From positions 372,001 to 436,000 of the forward strand of contig CAVSMC010000001.1 of the NCBI GenBank assembly GCA_963728935.1: a stretch of DNA of 64,000 nucleotides, read 5' to 3'. This stretch comes from CAVSMC01 sp963728935. Its GTDB lineage: Bacteria; Pseudomonadota; Gammaproteobacteria; Burkholderiales; Casimicrobiaceae. Below the pieces are notes generated by a model. The model saw only the letters and a program-made list of their open reading frames with translations, ran no database searches and had not been told where the DNA came from. Below, piece after piece: positions 8,550 through 17,298 of this stretch. Position 1 is the first letter of the stretch; each line of letters begins with the position of its first letter. Made by a program: the position numbers and the translations under genes.

Positions 8550-9462
8550 CGGCCCAGTCCCGCGGCACCAAGAAATCGCTGTAGAGCGCGGCTTCCGGCG
8601 TGCCGGGCTCTGGCTTCCAGTCGTAGCGCCACTTCACGATCGGCGGCAACGACATCAGGATCGCCTCGGTGCGTCCGTTCGATTGCAATCCGAACAGCGT
8701 ACCGCGGTCCCATACGAGGTTGAACTCGACGTAGCGACCGCGCCGATACGCCTGGAAGTCGCGTTCGCGCTCGCCGTACGGCTTGTCGCGACGCCGCTCG
8801 ACGATCGGCGCGTAGGCGGGCAGAAAGTGATCGCCGACGTTTCGCACCAACGAAAAGCAGCGGTCGAAGCCTCCGTCGTTCAAGTCGTCGAAGAAGATGC
8901 CACCCACGCCGCGCGGCTCCTGCCGGTGGCGGACGTAGAAATACTCGTCGCACCATTTCTTGTATTTCGGATGGACATCCTCACCGAACGGCACGAGCGA
9001 TGCGCGACACGTGCGGTGGAAATGCACGACGTCCTGCGCGAAGCCGTAATAGGGCGTAAGGTCCATGCCGCCGCCGAACCACCAGATCGGCTGCGGCTGC
9101 GGCTGCGCCGCGCTCGCGTGCGCGTGCGCGACGAACATCCGCACGTTGAGATGAACGGTCGGCACATACGGATTGCGCGGATGCACGACGAGCGAAACGC
9201 CGAGCGCGTCGAAGCTGCGACCGGCGAGCTCGGGTCGCGATGCCGTGGCCGATGGCGGCAGCCGCGCGCCGCTGACGTGCGAGAAGTTGACACCGCCGCG
9301 CTCGAGCACCCGGCCGTCCTCGATCACGCGCGAAATGCCGCCGCCGCCTTCGGGTCGCGTCCATTCGTCGCGTAGAAACGACTCGCCGTCGATCGCTTCG
9401 AGCGCGGCGACGATGCGCGCTTGCAGATCGACGAAATACGCGCGCGGCGAGTCGACGTCCAT
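8542..9462 (-). CDS. hemF: Oxygen-dependent coproporphyrinogen III oxidase
   Basis: Converts coproporphyrinogen III to protoporphyrinogen IX by two O2-dependent decarboxylations in heme synthesis. The 306-residue protein carries the family signature WWFGGGMDLTPYYGFAQD and then DVVHFH, and the later motif GGIFFDDLNDGG. The ATG at 9462 lies 11 nt after the purD stop. A much longer open frame (to 10716) exists only because it runs out of phase through purD, so it was discarded. Being O2-dependent, it fits the aerobic/microaerobic lifestyle implied by the bd oxidase. Confidence 0.97.
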   Translation of the reverse strand: MDVDSPRAYFVDLQARIVAALEAIDGESFLRDEWTRPEGGGGISRVIEDGRVLERGGVNFSHVSGARLPPSATASRPELAGRSFDALGVSLVVHPRNPYVPTVHLNVRMFVAHAHASAAQPQPQPIWWFGGGMDLTPYYGFAQDVVHFHRTCRASLVPFGEDVHPKYKKWCDEYFYVRHRQEPRGVGGIFFDDLNDGGFDRCFSLVRNVGDHFLPAYAPIVERRRDKPYGERERDFQAYRRGRYVEFNLVWDRGTLFGLQSNGRTEAILMSLPPIVKWRYDWKPEPGTPEAALYSDFLVPRDWADG

Positions 9463-9473
9463 CGCGGCGTGCG

Positions 9474-10763
9474 TCACGGCCGTCGCGGCGCGAGCGCGCG
9501 AAAGCCGATGTCGCGCCGGAACTGCATGCCGTCGAACCGGATTTCGGCGATCGCCGCGTACGCGCTGCGCTGCGCCTGCTTGACCGAATCGCCGAGCGCC
9601 GTTACGCAAAGCACGCGGCCGCCGGTCGTCACGACAGCGTCGCCGTCGAGCATCGTTGCGGCGTGGAACACTTTGCAATCCGGATACGTTTGCCCGTTGA
9701 CGCGCTCCAACCCGACGACCGCGTCGCCTTTGCGCGGCGAATCGGGGTAGCCCGCCGCGGCGAGCACGACGCCGAGCGCGGCACGGCGGTCCCATTCGAC
9801 CTCGGCGCGATCGAGCGTTCCTTCGATTGCATGCGCGACGAGGTCGACGAGGTCGGACTTCAGGCGCACCAGGATCGGCTGCGTCTCGGGGTCGCCCATC
9901 CTGCAATTGAACTCGAGCACCTTCGGCGCGCCGTCGGCGCCAACCATCACGCCCGCGTACAAGAAGCCCGTGTAGAGGATGCCGTCGGCCGCCATGCCAT
10001 TGACCGTAGGCAGAATGATCTCGCGCATGATCCGGGCGTGCAGCGCCGGTGTCACGACGGGCGCCGGTGAATACGCACCCATGCCGCCGGTATTCGGTCC
10101 CTGGTCGTTGTCGCACAGCCGCTTGTGATCCTGGCTCGAAGCGAGCGGCAGCACGTTGCGGCCGTCGACCATCACGATGAAGCTCGCTTCCTCGCCGGCG
10201 AGGAAATCCTCGACGACCACCCGCGCGCCGGCCGCGCCCATCGCGTTGTCGACGAGCATCGCATCGATCGCCGCGTTCGCTTCGTCGAGCGTCGTCGCGA
10301 CGACCACTCCCTTGCCCGCTGCGAGACCGTCGGCCTTGACGACGATCGGCGCGCCACGCGAGGCGACGTAAGCGCGCGCTTCGCCGGCATCGGTGAACGT
10401 CCGATAAGCCGCCGTCGGGATGCGATGCCGCGCCATGAACGCCTTGGCGAAGTCCTTCGAGCTCTCGAGCTGCGCGGCGACTCGCGTTGGTCCGAAGATC
10501 GCGAGACCGGCGGTGCGGAAGGCGTCGACGACACCCGCTGCCAGCGGGGCTTCCGGACCGACGACGGTGAGCGAGACGCCCTGCTCGCGGGCGAACGCAA
10601 CCAGCGCGTCGATCGCCGTGACCGCGACGTTCGCCACTGCCGGCTCGCGCGCGGTGCCCGCGTTGCCGGGCGCGACGAACACCTTCGCCACGCGGGGCGA
10701 CTGCGCGAGCTTCCACGCGAGCGCGTGCTCGCGACCGCCGCCCCCGATGACGAGCAGGTTCAT
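9474..10763 (-). CDS. purD: Phosphoribosylamine-glycine ligase (GAR synthetase)
   Basis: Second step of de novo purine synthesis: ATP-dependent joining of phosphoribosylamine and glycine. The 429-residue ATP-grasp enzyme starts with LLVIGGGGREHALAWKL and contains the ATP-grasp segments PIVVKADGLAAGKGVVVA and FNCRMGDPETQ. It sits 43 nt downstream of purH in the same orientation and immediately upstream of hemF, so the purine genes and hemF are probably cotranscribed. Confidence 0.97.
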   Translation of the reverse strand: MNLLVIGGGGREHALAWKLAQSPRVAKVFVAPGNAGTAREPAVANVAVTAIDALVAFAREQGVSLTVVGPEAPLAAGVVDAFRTAGLAIFGPTRVAAQLESSKDFAKAFMARHRIPTAAYRTFTDAGEARAYVASRGAPIVVKADGLAAGKGVVVATTLDEANAAIDAMLVDNAMGAAGARVVVEDFLAGEEASFIVMVDGRNVLPLASSQDHKRLCDNDQGPNTGGMGAYSPAPVVTPALHARIMREIILPTVNGMAADGILYTGFLYAGVMVGADGAPKVLEFNCRMGDPETQPILVRLKSDLVDLVAHAIEGTLDRAEVEWDRRAALGVVLAAAGYPDSPRKGDAVVGLERVNGQTYPDCKVFHAATMLDGDAVVTTGGRVLCVTALGDSVKQAQRSAYAAIAEIRFDGMQFRRDIGFRALAPRRP

Positions 10764-10806
10764 GCCGGCAAGGGTAGCGCGGATCGGGCCGCCGTTACGC
10801 GCCTCA

Positions 10807-12387
10807 TCAATGGCGGAAATGACGCACGCCGGTGAAGACCATCGCGATGCCGCGCTCGTCGGCGGCAGCGACTACCTCGTCGTCCCGTACGCTCCCGCCC
10901 GGCTGGATCACCGCAACGGCGCCGTTGTCGGCGACGACGTCGAGCCCATCCCGAAACGGAAAGAATGCATCGGACGCAACGACCGAGCCTGCGAGCGACA
11001 AGTCGGCGTGCTTCGCTTTCATCGCCGCGATGCGCGTCGAATCGACGCGGCTCATCTGGCCCGCGCCGATGCCGAGCGTGCGGCCCCCACCGCAATAGAC
11101 GATCGCGTTCGACTTCACGTATTTCGCCACGCGCCACGCGAACAGCAGATCGCTCACCTGCTCAGCCGTGGGTGCCTTCTTGGTCACGACCTCGAGATCG
11201 GCGGCTCGCGTCACGGCGACGTCGGGCGTCTGCACGAGGAATCCGCCGCCGACACGCTTGAACTCCCACGCTGCCGGCTCGTCGCGCCGCGACAACCCGA
11301 TCTCCAGCACGCGAACGTTCTTCTTCGCGGCGATGACGGCGAGTGCGTCGTGTGTATACGCCGGTGCGATCAGCACCTCGAGGAATTGCGCTGCGACCGC
11401 TTCGACGGTCTCGCCGTCGACCGGCCGGTTGAATGCGATGATGCCGCCGAACGCCGACGTCGGATCGGTCGCGAACGCCCGCCGGTAGGCGTCGACCGTC
11501 GTCGGCGCGAGCGCGACGCCGCAGGGGTTCGCATGCTTGACGATCACGCAGGCGGCCGCTTCGTCGTCGGCGAACGCCTTCGCGCACTCCCACGCGGCGT
11601 CGCTGTCGGCGATGTTGTTGTACGACAGCTCCTTGCCCTGCAGCTGCCGATATTGCGCGAGCGCGCCAGCGGCGGGCTCGAGATCGCGGTAGAAGGCGGC
11701 GCGTTGGTGCGGGTTCTCGCCGTAGCGAAGGTCCTGCACCTTGGCCGCGTGCAAATTCAACCGTTCGGGAAATTCGATCGCCGACCCGTCGGCAGCGCGT
11801 ACGGTGAGCCAGTTCGAGATCGCGCCGTCGTAGGCCGCCGTATGCGAAAACGCCTTGCGCGCGAGCGCGAAGCGCGTGGCCGTGGAGAGCACGCGGTCGT
11901 TTCTCGCGAGCTCCGCCGCGAGCGACGCGTAATCCGCGGGATCGACGACGACGCCGACGTCCGTCCAGTTCTTCGCCGCGGCGCGCACCATCGTCGGACC
12001 GCCGATATCGATGTTCTCGATCCCCTCGTCGAGCGTGCACCCTTCCTTAGCCACCGTTTCGCGGAACGGATACAGGTTGACGACGACCAGGTCGATCAGC
12101 GGAATCGCGTGCTGCTCGAGCGCAGCGGCGTGCGCGGCGATATCGCGGCGGGCGAGGATGCCGCCGTGGACTTTCGGATGCAGCGTCTTCACGCGCCCGT
12201 CGAGCATCTCGGGAAACCCGGTGTAGTCGCCGATCTCGGTGACCGGAAGTCCCGCGTCGGCGAGCGCCCTCGCCGTGCCGCCGGTCGACAGCAACCGCAC
12301 CCCCAGCCGATCGAGCGCACGCGCGAATTCGACGACGCCGGTCTTGTCCGAGACGGACAGCAGCGCCTGAGCGATGGGAGCGGACAT
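10807..12387 (-). CDS. purH: Bifunctional AICAR formyltransferase/IMP cyclohydrolase
   Basis: Catalyses the last two steps of IMP synthesis. The N-terminal MGS-like cyclohydrolase domain begins ALLSVSDKTGV and extends to about residue 200; the C-terminal transformylase domain contains the catalytic KHANPCGVA segment. Length (526 aa) is normal. It follows fis after 42 nt in a dusB-fis-purH-purD order. Confidence 0.97.
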   Translation of the reverse strand: MSAPIAQALLSVSDKTGVVEFARALDRLGVRLLSTGGTARALADAGLPVTEIGDYTGFPEMLDGRVKTLHPKVHGGILARRDIAAHAAALEQHAIPLIDLVVVNLYPFRETVAKEGCTLDEGIENIDIGGPTMVRAAAKNWTDVGVVVDPADYASLAAELARNDRVLSTATRFALARKAFSHTAAYDGAISNWLTVRAADGSAIEFPERLNLHAAKVQDLRYGENPHQRAAFYRDLEPAAGALAQYRQLQGKELSYNNIADSDAAWECAKAFADDEAAACVIVKHANPCGVALAPTTVDAYRRAFATDPTSAFGGIIAFNRPVDGETVEAVAAQFLEVLIAPAYTHDALAVIAAKKNVRVLEIGLSRRDEPAAWEFKRVGGGFLVQTPDVAVTRAADLEVVTKKAPTAEQVSDLLFAWRVAKYVKSNAIVYCGGGRTLGIGAGQMSRVDSTRIAAMKAKHADLSLAGSVVASDAFFPFRDGLDVVADNGAVAVIQPGGSVRDDEVVAAADERGIAMVFTGVRHFRH

Positions 12388-12429
12388 GCGAAGCGATGCT
12401 CCGTTCGAGCGCGAACGGAATCGGGTCCC

Positions 12430-12684
12430 TTAGCGGATCCCGTACTTGTTGAGCTTGCTGCGCAGCGTGTTGCGATTGACGCCGAGCATGTCGGCAGCCT
12501 GCGTCTGGTTGCCGTTCGCGCGCGTCATCACCGATGCGAGCATCGCGCGCTCGACGTGCGAGATCACCATGTCGTAGATGCCGTGCGGCGGCTCGCCGTC
12601 GAGACGCCGGAAATATTCGTCGAGCGACTTCTCGACGGTGCGACCGATTTCATTGCTGCCGTTCAGGCGAATCGTCTTCTTCAC
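12430..12684 (-). CDS. fis: Fis-family nucleoid-associated transcriptional regulator
   Basis: 84-residue protein with a C-terminal Fis-type helix-turn-helix, GNQTQAADMLGVNRNTLRSK, and an N-terminal dimerisation segment (LDEYFRRLDG ... YDMVISHVERAML). The start is a GTG at 12684 that overlaps the dusB stop (GTGA). dusB-fis is a classic conserved operon, which supports both the identity and the start. The protein is somewhat shorter than E. coli Fis (98 aa), as usual in betaproteobacteria. Confidence 0.93.
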   Translation of the reverse strand: MKKTIRLNGSNEIGRTVEKSLDEYFRRLDGEPPHGIYDMVISHVERAMLASVMTRANGNQTQAADMLGVNRNTLRSKLNKYGIR

Positions 12685-13760
12685 GCCGCAAGGGCCTCCC
12701 CGCCCGATCTCCGATCGGCTGCGCCTGCGGCAAATGCTTCGCGCGCATCGACCACGCCGCCGCGAGCCGGCGCGTGGGCGAGGCGCTCGCCTGCCGCGGC
12801 GAGTCCGTCGAAAAAGCGGTGCACCGCCGCGATCTGCGCCACGGTCGATTCCGCTGCATTGACTTCCCGGCGCAGTGCCTCGCCTCCCGCCAGGTCCTTC
12901 GCATACCAGCCGATATGCTTGCGCGCGATGCGCGCGCCCGCTTCTTCGCCGTAGAACGCGTAATGCTCGTCGAGATGACGAGCGACGATCGCGCGCGCCT
13001 CGTCTACGGTCGGCGCCGCAAGCTCGACGCCGTGCACGAGAAAATGCGCGATCTCGCGAAAAATCCACGGTCGACCCTGCGCGGCGCGGCCGATCATCAG
13101 CGCGTCGGCGCCCGTGCACGCGATCACGTCGCGCGCCTGCCGGGGCGTCGAAATGTCGCCGTTCGCGATGACGGGAATCGACACCGCCTGCTTGACCGCC
13201 CGGATCGTCTCGTACTCGACGGCGCCGGTGAACGCGCACGCGCGCGTGCGGCCGTGAATCGCGAGCGCGGCGACACCCGCCGATTCGGCAAGAATTGCAA
13301 TACGAACCGCATTGCGCCGTCGCGGATCGGGACCGGTACGCATCTTGAGCGTCACCGGTACGTCGACGGCTCGCACGACCGAATCGAGGATCGCCGCGAC
13401 GCGGCCCTCGTCGGACAGCAGCGCGGAGCCCGCGGCGACGTTGCAGACCTTCTTCGCAGGGCAGCCCATGTTGATGTCGATGACCTGCGCGCCGCGCGCA
13501 ACGTTGTAGCGCGCGGCATCCGCCATCAGTTCGGGATCGGCGCCGGCGATCTGCACGGCGATCGGTTCGACCTCGCCAGCGTGGTTGCTGCGCCGTTGCG
13601 ACTTTTCGGTACCCCACAGCCGCGGATTCGACGCGAGCATCTCCGACACCGCGTAACCGGCGCCAAGCCTCTTGCAGAGTTGTCGAAACGGCCTGTCGGT
13701 GACGCCCGCCATCGGGGCGACGAACAACGGGTTCGCAATGACGTGCGGACCGATCTGCAT
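12681..13760 (-). CDS. dusB: tRNA-dihydrouridine synthase DusB
   Basis: FMN-dependent reduction of uridines in the tRNA D-loop. The N-terminus LFVAPMAGVTDRPFRQLCKRLGAG is the Dus FMN-barrel start; the catalytic Cys lies in DINMGCPAKKVCN, and HGRTRACAFTG and GDISTP follow. The start at 13760 gives 359 residues and begins just before the family-conserved core; upstream in-frame sequence is not Dus-like. A perfect TATAAT lies about 50 bases upstream. fis overlaps its stop. Confidence 0.95.
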   Translation of the reverse strand: MQIGPHVIANPLFVAPMAGVTDRPFRQLCKRLGAGYAVSEMLASNPRLWGTEKSQRRSNHAGEVEPIAVQIAGADPELMADAARYNVARGAQVIDINMGCPAKKVCNVAAGSALLSDEGRVAAILDSVVRAVDVPVTLKMRTGPDPRRRNAVRIAILAESAGVAALAIHGRTRACAFTGAVEYETIRAVKQAVSIPVIANGDISTPRQARDVIACTGADALMIGRAAQGRPWIFREIAHFLVHGVELAAPTVDEARAIVARHLDEHYAFYGEEAGARIARKHIGWYAKDLAGGEALRREVNAAESTVAQIAAVHRFFDGLAAAGERLAHAPARGGVVDAREAFAAGAADRRSGGEALAA

Positions 13761-13806
13761 GGAGGAACGAGCGATGGACGCGCAGCGACTTGCGGAGGGG
13801 AAATGA

Positions 13807-13812
13807 ATTATA
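13807..13812 (-). promoter_or_regulatory. Candidate -10 element for dusB-fis-purH-purD-hemF
   Basis: A perfect TATAAT on the minus strand sits in a locally AT-rich patch about 47 bases upstream of the dusB ATG, implying a 5' leader of roughly 40 nt. No convincing -35 hexamer is seen 16-18 bp upstream, so an activator or extended contacts may be needed. The rest of the 269-bp gap 13761-14029 between dusB and ubiH holds nothing else that I recognise. Confidence 0.5.
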
Positions 13813-14029
13813 CCGATTCCGGAGCGCGCAGCACATGCGTGCAACGTTTTTCGTTTCAGCGGCGAAACGCCTGCGACGAATTCGCAACAAACGATCCGCG
13901 GCCCGAAACTTGCATCGGTCTGCGCGCGGCCGCTCGCGCGCAACGTTACACGTGGTGATGCGACGCGAGTGAGCGCCAACGTGCGCCGGTGTACACGACA
14001 GCGAGCGTGCTGGACCGATCGCGGTGGCG

Positions 14030-15181
14030 TTAACGCAACCCGTTCAGCATCGCGCGCGTAAATGCGCGCTTGGCGGGCGCGATCGCGTCGAGCAGCGTCA
14101 TCGCGACGCCGCGCGGCCATCGAAGCAGCGCGGTGTCGTTGCCGAACAAGCCGATGAGTCCGTGCGTGAATACGACGCCTGCCAGCCGGTCGGATCGCCG
14201 CTCGCGGGCGTAGCGCGCAAGCATCGGCTGCGAGCCGATCGCTTCGCGCGGCGCGTCGACTATCGCGCGCGCAAGCGTGTGCGCATCGCGCAGGCCGAGA
14301 TTGAAGCCCTGACCCGCGACCGGATGCAGCGTCTGCGCGGCGTTGCCGATCGCGACGCAACGCGACACCGCGAGCGCAGGCGCGTATTCGAGCACCAGCG
14401 CGAACGTGCGGCGGTCGATCGCATCCGTCACCGCAGTTGCACGCGGCCCGAACCGCCGCCTCAATTCGTCGACAAACGCCTGTTCGGGCATCGTCACGAG
14501 CGTTTGCGCGCGTTCCGGCGTCGTCGTCCAGACGAGACCGTAGTGATCGCCTTCCGGCAACAGCGCGAGCGGACCTTCGGCCGTGAACCGCTCGTACGCG
14601 ATTCCGCGATGCGGCACGGACAACGCAAGGCGCGCGACCAGCGCGACCTGGCCGTATTCGCGGCGAAAGCGCGCGACGCCGTCGATTGCGGCACCCGACC
14701 CGTCGGCCACCACGGCAAGCCGAGCGGTCAGCACGTCGGTGCCGTCATCGAGCGCGACCGCCGCGTACGCCGGCGTGCCGCCGACGTGCTTTGCGCGCGA
14801 ATCCCAGCGCACATCGACGCGCTTGCGCTCGAGTGCGGCATCGAGCACCGCCTGCAGCGCGCGATAGCTCACCACGTAGCCCAACGCGGGCAGCCCCTGT
14901 TCCGCCGCATCGAGCCGCGCGAGGCCGAAGCCGCCTGCCTGCGAAATGTCGACCGACTTGATCGGCGTGACCGCGCGGGCGGTTGCGGCGAGCGCGCACC
15001 AGACGCCCGCTCGCTCGAGGAGCAACCGCGCACCGTGCGACAGCGCGATCGAACGCTCGCCGCGCGGCGGCTCGCCGTGCGCGCGCGCGTCGAGGACGAC
15101 GACATCGAGATCGTCATCGCTCAACGCAAGCGCGAGCGTCGCGCCGACGGGCCCCGCGCCGACGATAGCGATGTCGTGCAT
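14030..15181 (-). CDS. ubiH: UbiH/UbiF/VisC-family FAD-dependent monooxygenase
   Basis: Flavin hydroxylase of the ubiquinone-ring hydroxylation family (383 aa). The N-terminal Rossmann motif is IAIVGAGPVGATLALAL, and the C-terminal FAD motif is IGNAAQTLHPVAGQGFNLGLRD. The start at 15181 (MHDIAIVG) is preferred; an upstream in-frame ATG at 15202 would add seven residues before the FAD fold. Its position directly after pepP matches the pepP-ubiH arrangement of many proteobacteria. Which ring carbon it hydroxylates is not certain from sequence alone. Confidence 0.88.
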   Translation of the reverse strand: MHDIAIVGAGPVGATLALALSDDDLDVVVLDARAHGEPPRGERSIALSHGARLLLERAGVWCALAATARAVTPIKSVDISQAGGFGLARLDAAEQGLPALGYVVSYRALQAVLDAALERKRVDVRWDSRAKHVGGTPAYAAVALDDGTDVLTARLAVVADGSGAAIDGVARFRREYGQVALVARLALSVPHRGIAYERFTAEGPLALLPEGDHYGLVWTTTPERAQTLVTMPEQAFVDELRRRFGPRATAVTDAIDRRTFALVLEYAPALAVSRCVAIGNAAQTLHPVAGQGFNLGLRDAHTLARAIVDAPREAIGSQPMLARYARERRSDRLAGVVFTHGLIGLFGNDTALLRWPRGVAMTLLDAIAPAKRAFTRAMLNGLR

Positions 15182-15259
15182 CAGGTAACGGGATACAGGC
15201 AACAGGGATCAGAACATCGGCGCCATTCGTGCATCTCTGACACCGGTTGGCCGCCTGTG

Positions 15260-16582
15260 TTACCGGGAACCGCAGGCGGCCTCGACGTCGGCAACGGTCT
15301 TGGGCGTCGCCGCGGTGAGGTTGTCGACGCCGCTTTCGGTGACGAGCACGTCGTCCTCGATGCGCACGCCGATGTCCCAGAACGCCTCGGGAACGTTGTC
15401 GGCGCGCCGGATATAGGCGCCCGGCTCGACGGTGAGCACCATGCCGGGCGCGAGCGCTTGCGAAGCACCCTTGTACTGGTAGCGTCCGGCGTCGTGCACG
15501 TCCATGCCGAGCCAATGACCGGCGCGATGCATATAGAACTGCTTGTAGCTACCTGACTCGAGCGCCGCATCGAGCGGCCCGCTGATCAGGCCGAGATCGA
15601 TGAAGCCCTGCGCGAGCACGCGTTCGGCAACCTTATGGTAGTCGTGGAAGTCGGCGCCCGGCTTGACCGCGTCGATGCACGCTTGTTGGGTGGCGAGCAC
15701 CAGCTCGTAGACCGCCTTCTGCGCTGCGCTGAAGCGGCCGCTGACGGGAAACGTCCGCGTGATATCCGACGCGTAGCCGTGGTATTCGCAGCCGGCATCG
15801 ATCAGCAGCAGCTCGCCCTCCTGCAACTGACGGTCGTTGTCGCGGTAATGGAGGATGCATGCATTCGGCCCGCCGGCGACGATCGACGGATACGCGACGG
15901 CCTGCGCGCCCTCGCGCAAGAACTCATGCGCGAGCTCGGCTTCGACCTGATACTCGTACCAGCCGGGGCGCGCGGCTGCCATCGCCCGCCGGTGAGCCGC
16001 CGACGAGATCGCGTTGGCGCGGCGCATCAGCGCGATCTCGTGCGCGTCTTTCACCAAGCGCATCGCATCGAGTGCCTCGCGTACGTCGACGATCTCGGAC
16101 GGTGCTGCGACGCCGATGCGCGCTCGATTGCGCACCTCGTTCAGCGCGTCGGTGATCCGCTTGTCCCAATCGGCGAACAGTCCGAGCGGCGCGTACAGCG
16201 CAGGCTGGTCGCAGAGCAGATCGGGAAGCTTCTCGGGCAGCTCGCCGATCGAATGCGCGTCGTCGAAATCGAACATCTCGCGCGCCACGTCAGGACCATA
16301 TCGGAAGCCATCCCAGATCTCGCGCTCCTCGTTCTTCGGACGACAGAACAGCACGTGGCGGTCGCCGTCAGCGCCGGCAATGAGCGCAACGACGGCTTCG
16401 GGTTCGGGAAAACCCGTCAGATAGTAGAAGTAGCTGTCGTGCCGGTAAGGAAAATGGGAATCGCGGTTGCGCGCGACCTCGGGAGCCGTCGGCACGAGCG
16501 CGAGACCGCCGCCCGATTGCGCACGCATCTGACGCAGCAGCGCATCGCGACGGTCGCGGTAGACGTGTCGTTGATGATCCAT
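15260..16582 (-). CDS. pepP: Xaa-Pro aminopeptidase (aminopeptidase P)
   Basis: Cytoplasmic metallopeptidase that removes N-terminal residues next to proline. The pita-bread fold metal ligands are visible: DAGCEYHGYASDITRTFP (two Asp), HRAGHWLGMDVHD (His), VEPGAYI (Glu) and IEDDVLV (Glu). The start at 16582 gives 440 residues, like E. coli PepP (441). An upstream ATG at 16624 is in frame, but it lies upstream of a perfect TATAAT at 16608-16613 and so probably outside the transcript. Confidence 0.95.
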   Translation of the reverse strand: MDHQRHVYRDRRDALLRQMRAQSGGGLALVPTAPEVARNRDSHFPYRHDSYFYYLTGFPEPEAVVALIAGADGDRHVLFCRPKNEEREIWDGFRYGPDVAREMFDFDDAHSIGELPEKLPDLLCDQPALYAPLGLFADWDKRITDALNEVRNRARIGVAAPSEIVDVREALDAMRLVKDAHEIALMRRANAISSAAHRRAMAAARPGWYEYQVEAELAHEFLREGAQAVAYPSIVAGGPNACILHYRDNDRQLQEGELLLIDAGCEYHGYASDITRTFPVSGRFSAAQKAVYELVLATQQACIDAVKPGADFHDYHKVAERVLAQGFIDLGLISGPLDAALESGSYKQFYMHRAGHWLGMDVHDAGRYQYKGASQALAPGMVLTVEPGAYIRRADNVPEAFWDIGVRIEDDVLVTESGVDNLTAATPKTVADVEAACGSR

Positions 16583-16607
16583 GGCGGGCTTCGCGAAAAG
16601 GGCGTCA

Positions 16608-16613
16608 ATTATA
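16608..16613 (-). promoter_or_regulatory. Candidate -10 element for pepP-ubiH
   Basis: A perfect TATAAT on the minus strand lies 26 bases upstream of the chosen pepP ATG, in the 92-bp divergent gap between pepP and fau. It implies a leader of about 20 nt and argues against the alternative pepP start at 16624. No strong -35 hexamer was found at 17 bp. Confidence 0.45.
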
Positions 16614-16674
16614 TAGGCGTTCATGCCGCGCGCCTGTCGTTTTGCGCGCGCGGCTCGCTGTTACCATTGCCGTC

Positions 16675-17298
16675 ATGGCCGCCGCCGACGCCACTGCGCC
16701 GCCGCACGGCGCTGCACTGCACGACGCGAAGATTGCGTTGCGGCGCGAGATGCTGTCGCGGCGCGACGCGCTGTCGATCGAGCGTCGCACCGCCGCGAGC
16801 AAGGAGATCTGCGAGCGCCTGGCGCGGCTGCCGTCGTTCGTCGCAGCGCGCACGGTGCTGCTGACACTCGCCTTTCGCAGCGAATGGGATACGCGGCCGT
16901 TCGTGCGGGCGGCGCTCGCCGCCGGGCAAACGGTCGCCGTCCCGCGCGTCGACCCGGCAACGCGCATGCTCGCGCTGCACGCGATCGCCGACCCGGTTAC
17001 CGAAATCGTGCCTGGCTACCGCGGCATTCCGGAACCGCGGCCCGACGCGCGCGCGATCGACACCCGTCATATCGATTGGGTCCTCGTTCCCGGCGTCGCG
17101 TTCGACCGCGATGGGCGACGACTTGGTTACGGCGGCGGCTACTACGACCGTCTGTTGCCGTTGCTGCGCCCCGGAATTGCTCGCGTCGCCGGCGCCTACG
17201 ACATACAGCTCGTCGCGCGCGTTCCCTCGGCGGCGCACGACATGACGGTCGACGCGATCGTCACCGAAACGCAGACGATCATGGCGGGCGCGTTTTGA
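16675..17298 (+). CDS. 5-formyltetrahydrofolate cyclo-ligase
   Basis: Converts 5-formyl-THF to 5,10-methenyl-THF using ATP (the E. coli homologue is YgfA/Fau). The 207-residue protein has the N-terminal KIALRREMLSRRDAL and the signature DRDGRRLGYGGGYYDRLL, which binds ATP phosphate. The start at 16675 was chosen over 16642 because the intervening residues are not family-like. It is divergent from pepP, and its stop overlaps the TTG start of the next gene. Confidence 0.93.
   Translation: MAAADATAPPHGAALHDAKIALRREMLSRRDALSIERRTAASKEICERLARLPSFVAARTVLLTLAFRSEWDTRPFVRAALAAGQTVAVPRVDPATRMLALHAIADPVTEIVPGYRGIPEPRPDARAIDTRHIDWVLVPGVAFDRDGRRLGYGGGYYDRLLPLLRPGIARVAGAYDIQLVARVPSAAHDMTVDAIVTETQTIMAGAF

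Noticed and set aside
8542..10716. 724-codon frame suggesting a giant hemF or a hemF fusion
   Set aside because: Only the last 306 residues are HemF; the rest is purD read out of phase. The internal ATG at 9462 is the real start.
15182..15259. Imperfect inverted repeat between ubiH and pepP (GGTAAC ... GTTACC)
   Set aside because: The arms match only over short, interrupted stretches and no second copy was seen, so no repeat was called.
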